Assembly: GCA_030407085.1 (NCBI GenBank)
Contig: CM059582.1
Coordinates: 158,062,501 to 158,126,500, forward strand
DNA length: 64,000 bases
Source: Trichopria drosophilae
Taxonomy: Eukaryota > Arthropoda > Insecta > Hymenoptera > Diapriidae
Direction of reading: 5' to 3'
Made by a program: the position numbers and the translations under genes. Shown in pieces: positions 35,250 to 48,250 of this stretch (position 1 is the stretch's first letter; each line of letters starts with the position of its first letter). The notes under the pieces were generated by a model. That model saw nothing but the letters and a program-made list of their open reading frames with translations. It had not been told where the DNA came from and did no database searches.

Positions 35250-38200
35250 TGCCAGTACGCCAACTTCTTTGAGAATGGCACAGTACAAAGTAATCGATAT
35301 TGATAAGATTGCATGTACAAATATGAGTTCTTGACTCATATATTATCATTCAAACTTAAATAAAACATATAACTTATCGAAAGCTTGAACCATTTTTAAA
35401 ATTTAATGCACATTTGTCGAAAAAGAACCATTACGATTTAATTTAATACGTATAATGGTAAAGATACATTGAAAATTACGTCGCTCTTAATTTGAGGTAT
35501 CAACGAAAATTAAAAGTAACTTTATTGGCATGGTATGACAACTTGTGAAATGCTTATATTTTTCGTGAAAATATATGTGTATAGTTTTTCACCCCTAATA
35601 ATCTACTTGAAAGCTATTTAAATTAGTTAATTAATTAAAATTTGTTCGGTATGTTGACGACATGTAAATAATTATTGCTTAAATATAATTCACGAAGACA
35701 ATTGCACGCATGTATGTAAATTAAAGAGCTGGATTTTTTTTCGTGATTTATCATTTACTCTTTTGATTACTTATTTACAATTCACATTGTAGTTAATATA
35801 AATTACAACGCATAGTACTTAACGATTAAAAATAACTTTATTTAATAAATATATAACTTAACTTTCAATTACTTATTTTACATATTTGAATTATAATGAC
35901 AGCTACAAAACATGAAACTGCAGTTAATTCCCGATTGTGGAATTATTTTTTGACTTCTAGAAAGATTAAAATATCCAAATCGACAAATATAAAAATATGT
36001 GAAAGTATACTTTTGAAATACATAGGGAATACGTTTCTAGGTTAGAACACGGTCCGAAACCATTATCATCGTGAAAATTGCGAAAATTCGTGTATTTAAC
36101 CAAAATGGTGTTATATATCATTTTATTTTAAATGTCCAGTCCCATTCGATACAGAACTCTTAAATCGGCTCACATGGATGATTTCATTTTTAATAAATTT
36201 TTATAGTATGAATAATAAGATGCTGCAATCCCTGCGCCTATTATATTCTTTTATATTTTTAAAAAGTAAACATATAATATGAAATTAGTTCGTTTAATTT
36301 AATTAAGTTTACTATTTTCTGCATTGAATTATATAAACATAAAAAATAGTTATTGTGGTTGCAAAATGGTATCAAAATTACTATTGATGCAATAATTGAA
36401 GTTTTATAACGTTATTTTATAAATATTATGGCCAATATTTAATTGATAAACTTACATAAATAATAAGTTATAGTTTACAATTATATATATATAAATATAT
36501 TGTTACTATTCATTTTAAATATACAAATATGCAATATTATTTATATTAGTGGTCAAAATTAGTCTAAAAAGGCAGTATTGGCCGAAAATAATCTTGAGCA
36601 GTATACGGCTTACATAAGATAACATTATGAAACAGTGACAAGTACTGTACTAGTTTTCCGGCTTGTCCGTTGCATGAGAATATTTGTTACATAATTTCAA
36701 CTTTTGTACTGCAGTTGCCAGGAACTTGTCTGACTAAAGCTGCTTCTTAAAAATGAATATATTCCATTCGACATCATAATACATTATTAATGAAACTTGT
36801 TTACTAACTTTTAGTAAAGTTTACAATGTTTAGTAAAAATAAAATAAATAGTATAAAAGTATAGTTTTTTATGGTTCAACTTTTATATTATGGTTCAAAT
36901 CTTACATTAAAGAGAATCTGAACATCAAAAGTGAAGTTTAAACTATGGAATATTTCGGGTATAATTCTGGTACTCAGTTCAGACATTCAATAATTGTTTT
37001 AGTTGTTTACATTAACTAAATATTACACAAAGAGAATGTATTTATGTCAGTGTAATTTATAGAATGAAGACCAATTTTAACTAATTATCTTGCTTGTATT
37101 TTTTTATGAAATAACTAGTAAACTTTTACAGTTAATTTGAAAAATTCTTTAACATTTGGAGTCTTAATTGCATGATAAACATAACCAGTCCATATCAAAT
37201 GGTACAATTATATTATATTCGCTTTCAATAGTAATGTTCGAATTGACTATCTAAGCCAATGGTACTCAATTGTAATTACAATGAAATTATGTAGTAAATT
37301 GTAAGGTTATAAAGGTCCTTTACATAAGAGAGGTTCATAGTTTAGAAATAATAATACCGATGTGTGCAGGAAAATACACGATCAAAATGAAAGGTTTTAT
37401 GTGAAAATACAAGGGCAAATTTATACGAGGAAAATGTTATCCGACATTGTCTGCTCTTCACTTGAAATTAATTAGGGTATATGTATCGTAATCTATAATG
37501 TAATTTTGCATAGTGGTTCAGTTGGTTTAACGTAATTCAGTTGGTTTCCCGGCAGTTTAGTTGCATTGAACATTATTAAAAAATATATACATCTCTTAAC
37601 AAGAAATTTGATATAATAATTGATGTATAATTATGTTATTAAATCAGTATTTCGTTGAAGATAAAATAACGTTTTTTATGTTGTATGTTTTTGTCGTTCT
37701 AAACAAGCGTCGGATTCATAAGGGATTTAAATATTATCAAAAAATGCATGTATATTGTTTTTGATTGACTATTTAGTGCAGCATGTGGTGCACGTTTAAA
37801 ATCAACCGTTAGTAGTAAGTTTTGTTGACTAGGATAGTTACATACAAGCTACGGATTAGGTCAGATAAGCTGTTCCCCATTACTGGCCTTATGTTGTATG
37901 ATTTGTCCTTTATTATCTAGGTATTTAGAGCCAACATTTTTAATGTGTAACTTGATAGGTACTTACATGGTCTTTCATTTAATGTATTTTTCTGATATTT
38001 TAGACCTGGAGCTGAATCAGCAATCTTCTGACTATTATTTTCCATGTCCTTCTTTCGTCATTTGCGGATCGTGTCGATCCATGTTATATAACTTGCGCGT
38101 ATTTATCCGGCAGCCATAGAATTTAATTAATTTAAGGTTTGTTTTTGTCATGTTTTACACAGCCATTCGACAATTCCAGATCAACTAATTTCATCTACGA

Positions 38201-39630
38201 ATGATAATTCTATTCAACATGGATGGATGTCTTTGTTTCGGCCTTAAAGAAACCTGATGACACCTAATAATCGTCTCGCAATCATCTTCGTAGATACATA
38301 CTTCTGGAACATTTCGCAAATATCTCTTTAACTTATCGTAATATTACCAAAAACTGCATTCTGGAACCGTTTCGATCATTTCCAGTAGGAAGTCGTTACC
38401 TAGAATATGCCTGTGGTACCATTCGAATGTTAATTAAGCGATGGACATTTTCTACTTAGGACACGCTGATATTGATAGCATATATACGGTTCAAAGGATT
38501 TATTAGTGCCTCCAACTGCTTAGTGCTCTTAAATCTAGACGAGAAATTGCTTAGGGTAAAAAAGTAAATAGTTGGACCCAACTGATTATATTTTTGTAAA
38601 TATTTAGTAAACAACTTTTTAAATTGTTCGCACTTAGAATTGTCGATTGTTTTATAGACGGTATTTAGATAGTCGGCCTCGTGAGTGTCAGTTTCAACCT
38701 TCGGCTATTTTAGTTATTGACTTTTTAGCTATATCCATATTCAAAGAATGAATACTCATTTAAGAAAAAAAAAGCTGGTTCACTATAAGAAACTTAGAAA
38801 GAAGCTTTAAACATGTTTTGAAAACTAGGTACAGTATACCATGTAATAGGTAGACGCGAACATATAAGCGATAAACTTTAACATCTTGGCAGCTTCGGAA
38901 GTCCTCATTATTATCTAATCATCTCATAGTTCTCAGATGGAGGGTTTCGTGGTCCTAAAATGATCGTTGTGGATGAGCGCATAAAAATACTTTAAAATAG
39001 AGGATTGCAGAATGGACAACCACAAAAGAAAAAAAAAGAAAGGAATACCATACACTATTTGATAATGACTCAAGAACATAGAAAACAGAACTGGGCTTTT
39101 AGGCTCCTGTAAAAGCATATCCATTTTATTACTTATTTAATCAAGCACTTTTTTAAACAAAAGGCATATCATTTACATAGGCCTACTCCGAAGATCTCCG
39201 ACAGAAATCAGATTTTGCCTCGTTCAAAATACAAATCAAGAGCATCTCATGGGCGATTGTCCAGTACATCCCACTATTTTCAGCAAAGTTATCCACTCTT
39301 CCGAAGACTATAAAAATACCAAAAATATGATTTTAATATCTAAATAAGAATTAAAATAATTTAGGGGCGTTTTAGGCTGCAGAACTGCAGGCACATCCAG
39401 CTACATCATTAGGGGACATAACATTACGTCAATAATTGTAGTTAACTGTCATGGTCAGCGTTCTTAAAAAATAAAATTGTCATTATTATTCAAATAATAA
39501 TGACAACTGTATTATAATTGAAACAGATTTAAACTTGGATATATTTGCGAAAATCAAATTATTTGGCGACAAATGGACTTCATCAAACAACTTCTTTTTG
39601 AATACTTTTAAATTGTTGTATATCAGAACG
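35250..39630. other. AT-rich DNA, no recognisable gene or repeat
   Basis: About 4.4 kb of strongly AT-rich sequence without a supported exon, inverted repeat or tandem array beyond short AT runs (for example near 36,482). Short frames such as 37,898-38,119 have no motif. Confidence 0.45.
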
Positions 39631-39639
39631 ATCAATCTG

Positions 39640-40140
39640 ACAAAGCTCATCCCCGCAAAAAAAGGGGTTCGAAAAGCCGACTTACCAATGCAGGATTGGG
39701 GCGATATCCCAATCACTTCGCACGCGGTAAGCGCTAATACGCGGCCGATGTCGGACGGAAATAGAACGATGAAACCGGGATCGATCGTCGAGCAGTGCTG
39801 GTCGATTTTCGAACGCGTTTCGACATTCGGCCGTGTTTCTGACAAATGTGCCCTACTTTGAGTTATCCCGTCTAGATCGCGTGCACACGCAGCATCCCGC
39901 AGGACCGGCAGGACACTCGCGAAATTTACCGTGTATTAATTGTCAGATTTATTGCCGGTGAGAGGGCTGCGCGCTTCGTTTCTCCCGCACTTGGTCCTGC
40001 GCCCGCGGCTGGAACCGTGCTTTTTGTCCCCATCGCGGACGCTCTCGTTTTGAAAGTATCGACCCAGGTTCCCGGAAGTCAGCGATAAAGGTGGAAAGGT
40101 AGTTTTTTCGGGGCTTTCGAATCGTCGAGTTTTCAAATCG
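39640..40140. other. CpG-retaining island
   Basis: A CpG-rich block (GCACGCGGTAAGCGC, TACGCGGCCGATGTCGGACG and a very GC-rich core at 39,880-40,080). Frames on both strands (39,535-39,861 plus, 39,486-39,845 minus, 39,936-40,136 minus) have no recognised domain. This is a good candidate for a promoter or conserved regulatory region. Confidence 0.3.
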
Positions 40141-40474
40141 GCTTTAGAACTAGATGAAATCGTTCGAAGATTTCAAAGAGCAAAAAATTATTGCTTTCTT
40201 GTCCGGGTATTCTCTGTGAGCTAAAATCCTGAAAAATCATTCTTCGGATTGATTTTTGTCGATTTTTTCGGAATTATAATATATTTTCAAAAATACGTGT
40301 TTAACCGTTTGATGGGCAGTGTAACATAAACATTGTTAGATTTTTCGAATCGTCCAAAAGAAAGAAATCCTAGACACTAAAGAGAATGTCAACGGACATA
40401 GTTAGGTTTCCGACGTCGAGATGCAAACGCCGAAACTAATTCATGCAGTTATAGTATGATACGAATTAACAGCT

Positions 40475-41046
40475 AAGAGTAAATTCGACTTTTTAATCAT
40501 ATGGTAATGTAGAAGAAATCGTTGTTAAAGTCGCGGATTTTACATACAGTGGGGTCTCCCTCATTGCATACTGCAGATTTTTCAAAATGGCGGCGGTTTC
40601 CCTTATTCTCTACTTCCCCTTTACCCCCACTCTTAGTGGTCGATGGTCGACAACGGTTCGAGATTCGCTCAGCCACGAAGGTTAGGTTAATACGCAATGG
40701 AGGAGGGAAGCCGACCGAAGGGGAATATATGCAATAAGAGATCCTAAAACCAGAGAATAAGAGATGTCTAGAGAATAAAGGAGGATTCAATAAGGGAGAC
40801 CCTAATGTATGTAGCAATGCAATTAGTGACAGCCGGCACCGTACAGTGCTGTATTAGGTGGCGACTGTTACTACTTAATTTTCTTATGTACATCCGCGAC
40901 TTCAAAACTTATTTGGTCAACTCTCCTACCACACATAATAATCGAATTTGACGTTAGATGCTTGTTGTCATCAGACTCTAACCGAATTTATATGTTTCAT
41001 CAGTTCCCTCTCCAGGCAGACCTATACTCGTTGACATCCTTCATTT
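40475..41046. mobile_element. AAAGGAGG-family palindromic MITE, split by a TA-flanked MITE
   Basis: The left remnant (about 40,475-40,546, with AAAGTCGCGGATTTTACATA) and the right portion (40,808-41,046) match the arms of the copy at 21,447. Shared features are ATCCGCGACTT, TCTAACCGAATTTATATG, TTACTACTT and the CATCCTTCATTT end. The interrupted arm continues across 40,547-40,807 once that insert is removed. The left boundary is approximate. Confidence 0.55.
40545..40809. mobile_element. TA-flanked MITE nested in the palindromic MITE
   Basis: The element is 40,547-40,807 (261 bp), with ends CAGTGGGGTCTCCCTCATTG and the inverted CAATAAGGGAGACCCTAATG. TA flanks both sides (40,545-40,546 and 40,808-40,809). 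It is the Tc1/mariner pattern without a transposase. The 106- and 71-codon frames here are shadows of the arms. Confidence 0.7.
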
Positions 41047-41844
41047 TCCCAATAAGGATAAATCAAGCCTATGTGAAAGATTCAAGAATCTTGAAGTATT
41101 TTATGTTACAAAGGTAATTGCATGAGATGTACACCATGTATGGTTTGAAAACAGGATAAACTCACATCGTGTTTTTGCAAAACATGCATTGTTCCTTGAT
41201 GGCTAGAAACAGAACAGGTCCGCATTGTTGAATGAGCCTTTGCAGGCAATCTTTCCTAATTTCTATTGGGTTCAAATTACCTGCGCAGTTTAGTGTTTAA
41301 GTCGTACGATATGTACGGGAGGACCGTGGTTCAGATCGGTCTTCCGACTCTTTTCTGTCATATGTGACTTATCTGTCAACATTAAATTCGAACAACCGCA
41401 ATTTTCAAATATTAGAATAATTCCTACATCCCTATATTTAATTAAGAAACTCTTCCTTAAATATTTCAATTTTCAATCTTAATAATTACTCAAATGCAGT
41501 AATTAAATAGTACTACATTTTTCAGAAATTTTTTATATAACTATTTAAGCAATATGACCGTTTGATCTTTCTATTAGTTCCAGAATTATTTCAATCAGTC
41601 GATCTAATCTGAAGGTATAATTTTTTGTGCAAAATTTCCATCTCAGTTTAATACAAGGGAAGATGGCCCAAATCTCAACAGCTTTCATTTTTATTATATA
41701 ATTATATTGTTATTTGTTTGTAGAGTGAAACGAAAAATAAGAGGGGAGAAGGTCCGAACATATTTAGGTCCAAGTGGCTTCGATAGATATATTATTACTA
41801 TTATATAGTGTTTGTTAGATGGATAAAAATTAAAAATGATTTAT

Positions 41845-41950
41845 ACCTATGACCTGTGACATGGGTCGAAGAAAAATTGAAAATGAGCATTTTCAGAACT
41901 TCGACTCCGACCACAGGCCGGTCGAAATATTAATAAATTATACTTGTAAA
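41845..41950 (+). repeat. Dispersed repeat piece, copy 1
   Basis: ATTGAAAATGAGCATTTTCAGAACTTCGACTCCGACC..AATATTAATAAATTAT is similar to 53,905-53,970. Together with the downstream pieces at 42,240 and 54,480, which occur in the same order, this suggests two relics of one larger element. Confidence 0.45.
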
Positions 41951-42239
41951 ACACTTACTTTACTCACTTGTATTGCAATTTACTATTCATTTCATATTAT
42001 ATGTTTACTATATTCTGAACATTTACACTAGTAGTGCGCATGCATCATCTCCGTTTCAGACTACTCATCAGCTGTGAATCCTAGAAAGAAATATTGCAAG
42101 AAATGAAATCCGTAGAGAAAATGTTGTTATTTTCAGATTAATTTTGTAAAATGTTTTTTTACGATTTTGTTAAAGAATATTTTTAAAATAACTTTACAGG
42201 AAGAATTTTCTTTTGTATATCTTATCTTTAAAAAAATCT

Positions 42240-43020
42240 TTTAGACGGATGCACGGACATACGAACAAGATCTCGGGCGCAAATTTTGTTGTTCCATTGT
42301 TTAGATCTTTAGAGTCGGAAACGCCGAAATTTGATGAAAAATCTTTAGTGTAATTTTGATTGACGAAGTGACCAAATTCAAAACTTCGTCCAGACCTAAG
42401 ATCTGCATCGAAGTAATAATAGTGACTAAGAATTGAAAATCTGTACTTCGCATATGCAATCAGATTCCAAGTTCAATGCATTCTTTTTAAGCTATTATGC
42501 TAGAACCGACTGGAAACATCAACTTAATTATTTTCATGTTCATTCATCGTCTACCGCAAGACCGTAACTTTACGAAGAAAATATATAATCTTTTATGTAT
42601 ATATAATTTGATAGGCTATCTTTTTTGTTGGAAGCATTTTGGTGTGATTTGTATTGTTGATAAGAAACGCAAAGAAAGTAATTTTTCAGCTTATTTTTGT
42701 GTTTGTTTTCCCCGCAATCTAGTATGGATCAACTCTTAAAACTGATCAGTTCTAAGTTACTCTATTTCAAGCTCAAAAAGAGATTGAACTTTAAATCGTT
42801 TTTTATATCGTGAGCGAAAAAATGACACATATGGACTAATCTACATACAAAATCACGGACCCAAATTTTGTTATTGCATTGTTGAGTCGTTTAAGGTCTG
42901 AAAGATCGAAATTTGGTAAAAATTATAGTGTCATATTTTTTTTAATAGCAATTCAATACTACGTCTAGACCTATAGTCTGTATCGACGTAATAAAATGCA
43001 GCCGAAACTAATCTACGGCA
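42240..43020 (+). repeat. Two diverged copies of a repeat with a hairpin core, about 590 bp apart
   Basis: Segments near 42,240-42,430 and 42,833-43,010 share AAATTTTGTT(G/A)TT.CATTGTT, then (T)CGAAATTTG.T.AAAA, and end with (C/T)AGACCTA.(G/A)(A/G)TCTG.ATCGA.GTAATAA. In the first copy the end forms a hairpin with ACTTCG/CGAAGT. A third, shorter relative lies at 54,480-54,600. No coding capacity is apparent. Confidence 0.5.
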
Positions 43021-43029
43021 TTATACATC

Positions 43030-44110
43030 CATTCAAAAACAGATTTTAAAAAGGATATCTGTTATATTTTATCAATTTGTCATTATCTATTTTAATGAAT
43101 ACTAGCGAAGAAATAGTCGATGTTCAAAAATATAAATTTGGAAGAAAGTTGAAATTATTAAAATCTGAAACATATTAAGTTAATCCTTCTCTATGGCGAA
43201 GGTTGTGGCCAATCCAGCTGACAATTTCTAATAGTTTTTAGGGCTTCTAAATCTGAATTCTGTATCAAATTCGCGAAATTCAAAATAGCAGCTCCAATAT
43301 GGCGAATATCTGATAGTAAAATTAATTTTTTCGGGATCAACGAAATGCTAGTTTTGTAGTTTCATTAAAAACATAACTAAATATGCAAATATGCAAAAAA
43401 CATTTTTTTGCTTGATTTTATGTTCATTTCTTATTTATTTGTATTATCTTTGCAACAGTTTCTTTCAAGATGTCGGCATTAATATGAATGATTGACAAAT
43501 TTTATTATCATATTCTTAACAGGGAGGCAAAAATATTCAAAATAATTTATTAGTTATGTATTTTAGCTGCTGTAAAACTTCTGAAATTATACCAATAATT
43601 TTTGGTTTCATTTATGCGTGTAACAAAAAAAAATCTTTGTTCGAAAATGATTGGGAACCACCCTTTTTTTACTCCTTATGACCTTTCAAGAAAAGTGCAA
43701 CGCTGCTTCTTCCATCAAACAAAAATTAATTTATTTGATGCCAAAATTTTAAAATTTCGAGAAAATTCATCATATGTATATATGATTTTGATATTATTAT
43801 GTACTTATTAATAATTGGTTAACAATGGAGTTTGCTATTTGACTTCTTCTTTTTCAGACAAAACTGTAGTGAACGTACTTTTTCATAAACTGTTCTATGT
43901 AATATAGATAAAGTGTTATGAATGAACGACGATTCTTTGATATTTATGTTGTGATGTGAAAAATATTCGCTCTGAATCTGCTCAAAGTGAAACGAATTAC
44001 TGCATTGTCGGTTTTCCCTCCATATTCTTTTCGGAATATATCACAAATTCTACGTAACTAACTTGTATATAATTAAATGCTACAATGCTATAATATCGAT
44101 AGCCTAATAA
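43030..44110. other. AT-rich DNA, no recognisable gene
   Basis: Apart from a piece of the TTCAAAATGGCG-type repeat near 43,250-43,320, I see nothing supportable. Confidence 0.35.
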
Positions 44111-44118
44111 TCGAGTCC

Positions 44119-44291
44119 TCCTGGTAAAAAAGTGAATACAATCGGATAAAATTAGATATACGTTCTATCCTTTTTTTCGTAAATCGACGAAAATATATAG
44201 AAAGTTTATAGATTTCTATCCGTTTAGCCAAAAACCGTATAGAACTTGTATACAATATCATCCGATTTTATTCATTTATTTTACCATGGCT
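44119..44291. mobile_element. Short palindromic MITE
   Basis: The left arm CCTGGTAAAAAAGTGAATA..AATCGGATAAAATT (44,120-44,170) is complementary to the right arm, which ends ..AATCATCCGATTTTATTCATTTATTTTACCATGG. The element is about 170 bp and almost wholly palindromic. The target duplication is unclear. Confidence 0.6.
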
Positions 44292-44294
44292 TAA

Positions 44295-45390
44295 TTTCGA
44301 TTTTATGTTTTATTTTAAGAGAATATTTCGCTACGATTTCGTTTATAATGTAAGAAGTACGTGTGACGAGAGGCTGTAGACTACCGATGTATTTCAATTG
44401 GTAAAATATGGTGTTCAGTATATGACAAATGTGACTAAGAGTAACATATACTGGAAGTATAAAACGGCAGTTTTCAGTTGTAAAACATTTTGAATTTATT
44501 AGCTAAATATGAAATAGATTGCAATAAGTAAAAAAGTTGCATACGCATAATTAGTAGACATTACTTTTAAAACTAATTAAACAAAAATTCATTCCTTTTT
44601 TTAAAATATTCCATCGAAGTTGATTAATATTTTATATTTTTAATAAATATTTTTCGACAGAGCATATATGAATTCTACTTCGTCAACAAGATGACATTTT
44701 AAGCCGGATAAAAATTTAATTAAGGAAGTTTAATCTCGTTCATTTTGTTACCGACTATGCAGATCTCAAAAAACAACATCAGGGAAAGAAATTACGTATT
44801 GATTATATACATTTTTCATATACTAATCAAAATTTGTTATTACAGTTAATTACCACACATATGTAAAATACATTATTGACTGTAAATACGAGCTTTTGAA
44901 TTGAAGCCGACGAGTTCTTACTACGTAATATCTGCTAATATACGAAGATCATTCATTGATTTATTTATAAGCACGTCTACGAAAATGCTTGATATATTTA
45001 ATCTCGTCAACATATTTAAATACCCTTCGATTACCCCTTGTAATCTAAACATATATGGATTATTGTCTGGACGTATATAAATTAAGCAATGAAATAATTT
45101 TTTTATTTAAATTTCAATCCGCGTATGCAATGCATCACTAATTTTTTAAAAAAGCTCGAGTAACAACGTATGGTTTTATCTATTAATATTCTTTTCTTTT
45201 CACAGAATGGTGCTAATGCATTAATTGATGAAAAGTAATTATCAGGAGTATATTAAACAAAAAAAAGCAATAGATTTTGTGAATTTTTAAATTGTATCAA
45301 TGATGTATTCATTTTAGTTTTTGACACTAAAGATGGCAGGAGGAACAAACAAAAATATACTACAGATTTTCTTTGCACGATTTTTATTAA
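44295..45390. other. AT-rich DNA, no recognisable gene
   Basis: No gene or repeat that I can support. Confidence 0.35.
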
Positions 45391-45394
45391 TATC

Positions 45395-46148
45395 TACACT
45401 CTAAAATTACTGGACTCAAATTTCAGTCCAAAGGAGTAGAAAATGGGGTAGGCCGGATTCGACTACGTTTGAGTTCTTTGGAGTCAAAATGTAGTTTAAT
45501 GGCGTCAATAAATACGGAAAAAGAGAGAGGCGACTGAATGCCGTGTAGACAAGATTAGTTACTACGGCTTTTTTATTTCAATTCGCTATAACAAAGTCAA
45601 TTTTGAAGGTTTTGAAACGAATAAAAAAGAAATTGTTCTTTAGAGATTTCCGCATGTAATGGTGAAATAATAAATTATATATCTCAATGAACAATAAAGG
45701 TATTAATTTTTTTCTACGAACTGCAAATTATATCTTCTGGCTCTTCTTTTATCGAGCAAATTTCAAGTATCCGAAAACTGTCAGCGAGAAAGTTGTTCAT
45801 AAAGGTATGAACAAGTTTCCTGGAAAGTATTATCTTTATTGGTTTAATAGTAAAAAAGTAATGAATGTTTAAAGTTGGTGGCAGCCGATGACCAACGCGT
45901 CATGTGCTTCGAGGCCCAGAAAAACTTCATTGTTTATTAAGCTACATAATTTGTTCATTCTTCATTACATTGGGAAATCTCGTACTACGTTGTTGTGAGT
46001 TATAATAAAAAGGGATTCAAACCTAGCATGAAATACCCTAAAGGAGCAAATGTGACTCCAAGAGAGTAAAATTAAAGCCTATATTAGTGAAATTTAACAA
46101 TTACTCTCTCTTCGACTCCACAATTGAGTCAAATAATTTTAGAGTGTA
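45395..46148. mobile_element. CACT-ended non-autonomous DNA element with TA duplication
   Basis: The element is 45,397-46,146 (750 bp). The left end CACTCTAAAATTACTGGACT pairs with the right end ..GTCAAATAATTTTAGAGTG. TA flanks both sides (45,395-45,396 and 46,147-46,148). Subterminal GGACT/ACTCCAA words are repeated in both arms. It appears to be of the same kind as 6,193-7,055. CACT ends and a 2-bp duplication suggest a CACTA/EnSpm relative. The 61-codon frame at 45,687-45,872 is not recognisable as transposase. Confidence 0.7.
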
Positions 46149-46739
46149 ACAATAACTTTTTGCTACGAAACCAATTATTTACATTTATTTCATATAAAAC
46201 TCACTAGTTGTTTATGAATTGCATTAATAATTTTCCAATCAAAAATATCGATCAAAATCGCAAAACGGTTTATATTATTTGTCGAAGCTTTTTATGTAAA
46301 GATGAGTTAGTGGGAAATACGCAGCAGTGACATATTTTGGTATCAAAAGAAATCGAAATTAGTGGTCTTTTCATTTATGTTAATTTTTGTTGAAAAAAAC
46401 ACACCTGCAATTTGAATTTATGAAGGTATTATAATTATAAAATGTTGAAACCAGAAAATTAAACGAGTAAATGTTTTCTTTACTTTGTTGCCGTCATTAT
46501 GTGTTTCATTTGGAATGAACTTCATTTTAGTTGAAAACATTTTTCCTTTTCAAGATACGTAACACAGTTTAAAATCTCTTTGTTTTCCATTCTCTCCGAG
46601 GTAAGATGATAATCGTGGAAACCAATTTAAGTCGGCAGGCTTTGGTTATGTTTTGACGCTGAGAAAGGATTAAAATAAAATCTGATCTTTTTCGTTTATG
46701 ACGGAAACATTGTTAGAATAAAATACATGCGATCGCAGC

Positions 46740-47345
46740 ATAGCCTATAGGGTTGCAGTTTCGCAGATGTTATGCATGGAGAAAAAATGAAAGGTGGCAG
46801 CAGGCAAAGATACTTTGGCGAACAATTTCTTCGCAACTGTCAGAGCAGAACTAGTAATGCACTTTATACTGGACGAATTCTGAAAGAGGTTAATGTTCGT
46901 CTGCACTTACAAGAAACGGTAGGCAAGGAAAAGGCGATTATGGTTGAAATGCCTAACTTCGAGTATATTCGGGTCGAGTGCCGGCGGTCTTTAGCAATAT
47001 TATGGTCCTTCCGGCAGAGCTGTTTTACGAGGCGAACTACCACTAAGTCACTGCTGACCCGTGAACCTTGTTCGATGATATACGAGCATAGTTTTCGCCC
47101 GCAACGTTCGCTCCCTTTCCACCGTTTGCATTTTCGCCGCTGCCGACCTTGCGCGGTTTCACTGTAATCCCCAGGTTGTTACGTACATCCGATCTTGACG
47201 TCCGAGTTACAATAGAGTTCGTAATTAAGGCATTATTGTTGGGTTACGTAGTTCAAACAACGGCTGTTGCAGCGCTAAAGGCGTTGTTCAGCCCAGGGAT
47301 CAAGATGCGGCCATTCAGTTTTAGCCATTCATTATGAGTTTCTCC
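46740..47345. other. CpG-retaining island with a 131-codon frame
   Basis: A GC-rich block with plus frames 46,772-47,167 and 47,149-47,337. The first is the longest single-phase frame in any of the islands and begins with ATG, but the peptide matches no family I know and no splice signals clearly bound it. It may be an exon or UTR, or a regulatory element. Confidence 0.25.
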
Positions 47346-47529
47346 TGGATACTTTCGTACTTGCAATAACAATGATGAAGGTTCGTTGATTATCGTCAAT
47401 CTCGAAGGATTCCTTGCGTTTCATTACATAAATTTGACAACGATGAGTAATGGACATCACAGCTTATATATCTTTAATTTTGGGGCGCAAAGAGAAATAA
47501 ATTGAAACCCCATATACATCATATTCAAA

Positions 47530-47766
47530 GGAGGAAATCCCACGAGCAATGATGTTTTCCGCCCGGAAATGTAACAGTCTGCGGACTATTACGGCTTTTA
47601 TCGATATAAAATCCGTGAATTCAATAACGATGTTTTAAGCTTTCTCACAGGATAAAACACTCGAATTTGGTAGTAGGTGTTAGATCTCATTATACTCTAA
47701 CCGAATTTATTTGTTTCGGAGGTTCCATCTCGGGGAAACCACGTATGATCGTGGACACCCTCCTTT
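47530..47766. mobile_element. AAAGGAGG-family MITE, third copy
   Basis: The left end AAGGAGGAAATCCCACG and right end CGTGGACACCCTCCTT pair. Internal TATACTCTAACCGAATTTAT and GGAGGTTCCATCTC match the right arms of the copies at 21,447 and 40,475. About 237 bp; the left arm is shortened. Confidence 0.65.
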
Positions 47767-47929
47767 AGACAGTAAATTATTAATATTGTAAGTATTAAGT
47801 AAAATGAAAGCATTATTAGGTCTATTTTATCTAATTTGTTATTCTTCACCTTATCTCTGTGAGTGAACTTTTTTAATCTAAAGAAAGGTATCAAAATGGA
47901 CTAAAGAAAAATATTATAGTTAAGAAACA

Positions 47930-48250
47930 ATGATAGTCCCCAGTAACAAATGTATTTTTGCAAGTGATTAATACATACTTGAAACTTTTCAGGTAGCTAT
48001 CTAACTTTTCAAACCTACGTTGAGATGTAACAACCAGACCAATACGCTTCCATAATAAAATTTCAATAACAATAATATTCTAGTTATATCAACCAAACTG
48101 ATTTATCGTTTAGTTGTGACAACTAACTTAAGCAACCTGTATTTTTTAAGAAACATAGTCCGCAGTACAGATCTGTGTTTTAAAAGTGATTAATACATAC
48201 TTTGTGGCTTCATTTTTGTGAATCTACAACATTGTTTGTCTGTGAAAGTG
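47930..48250. repeat. Direct repeats flanking CAAC-rich segment
   Basis: AAGTGATTAATACATACTT occurs at about 47,963 and again at about 48,185. Between them lie CAACCA/GTTGT words and AGTCCGCAGTACA, which recurs as TGTCCGCAGTACA near 60,648. It may be a degraded element related to 60,454-60,740. Confidence 0.3.

Noticed and set aside
42371..43000. Compensatory base changes in the hairpin core of the 42-kb repeats
   Set aside because: The apparent pairing in the second copy is shifted relative to the first, so the changes are not true covariation.
47963..48205. LTR pair formed by the repeated TGATTAATACATACTT
   Set aside because: The repeat is under 20 bp, lacks TG...CA structure, and has no primer-binding site or polypurine tract between the copies.
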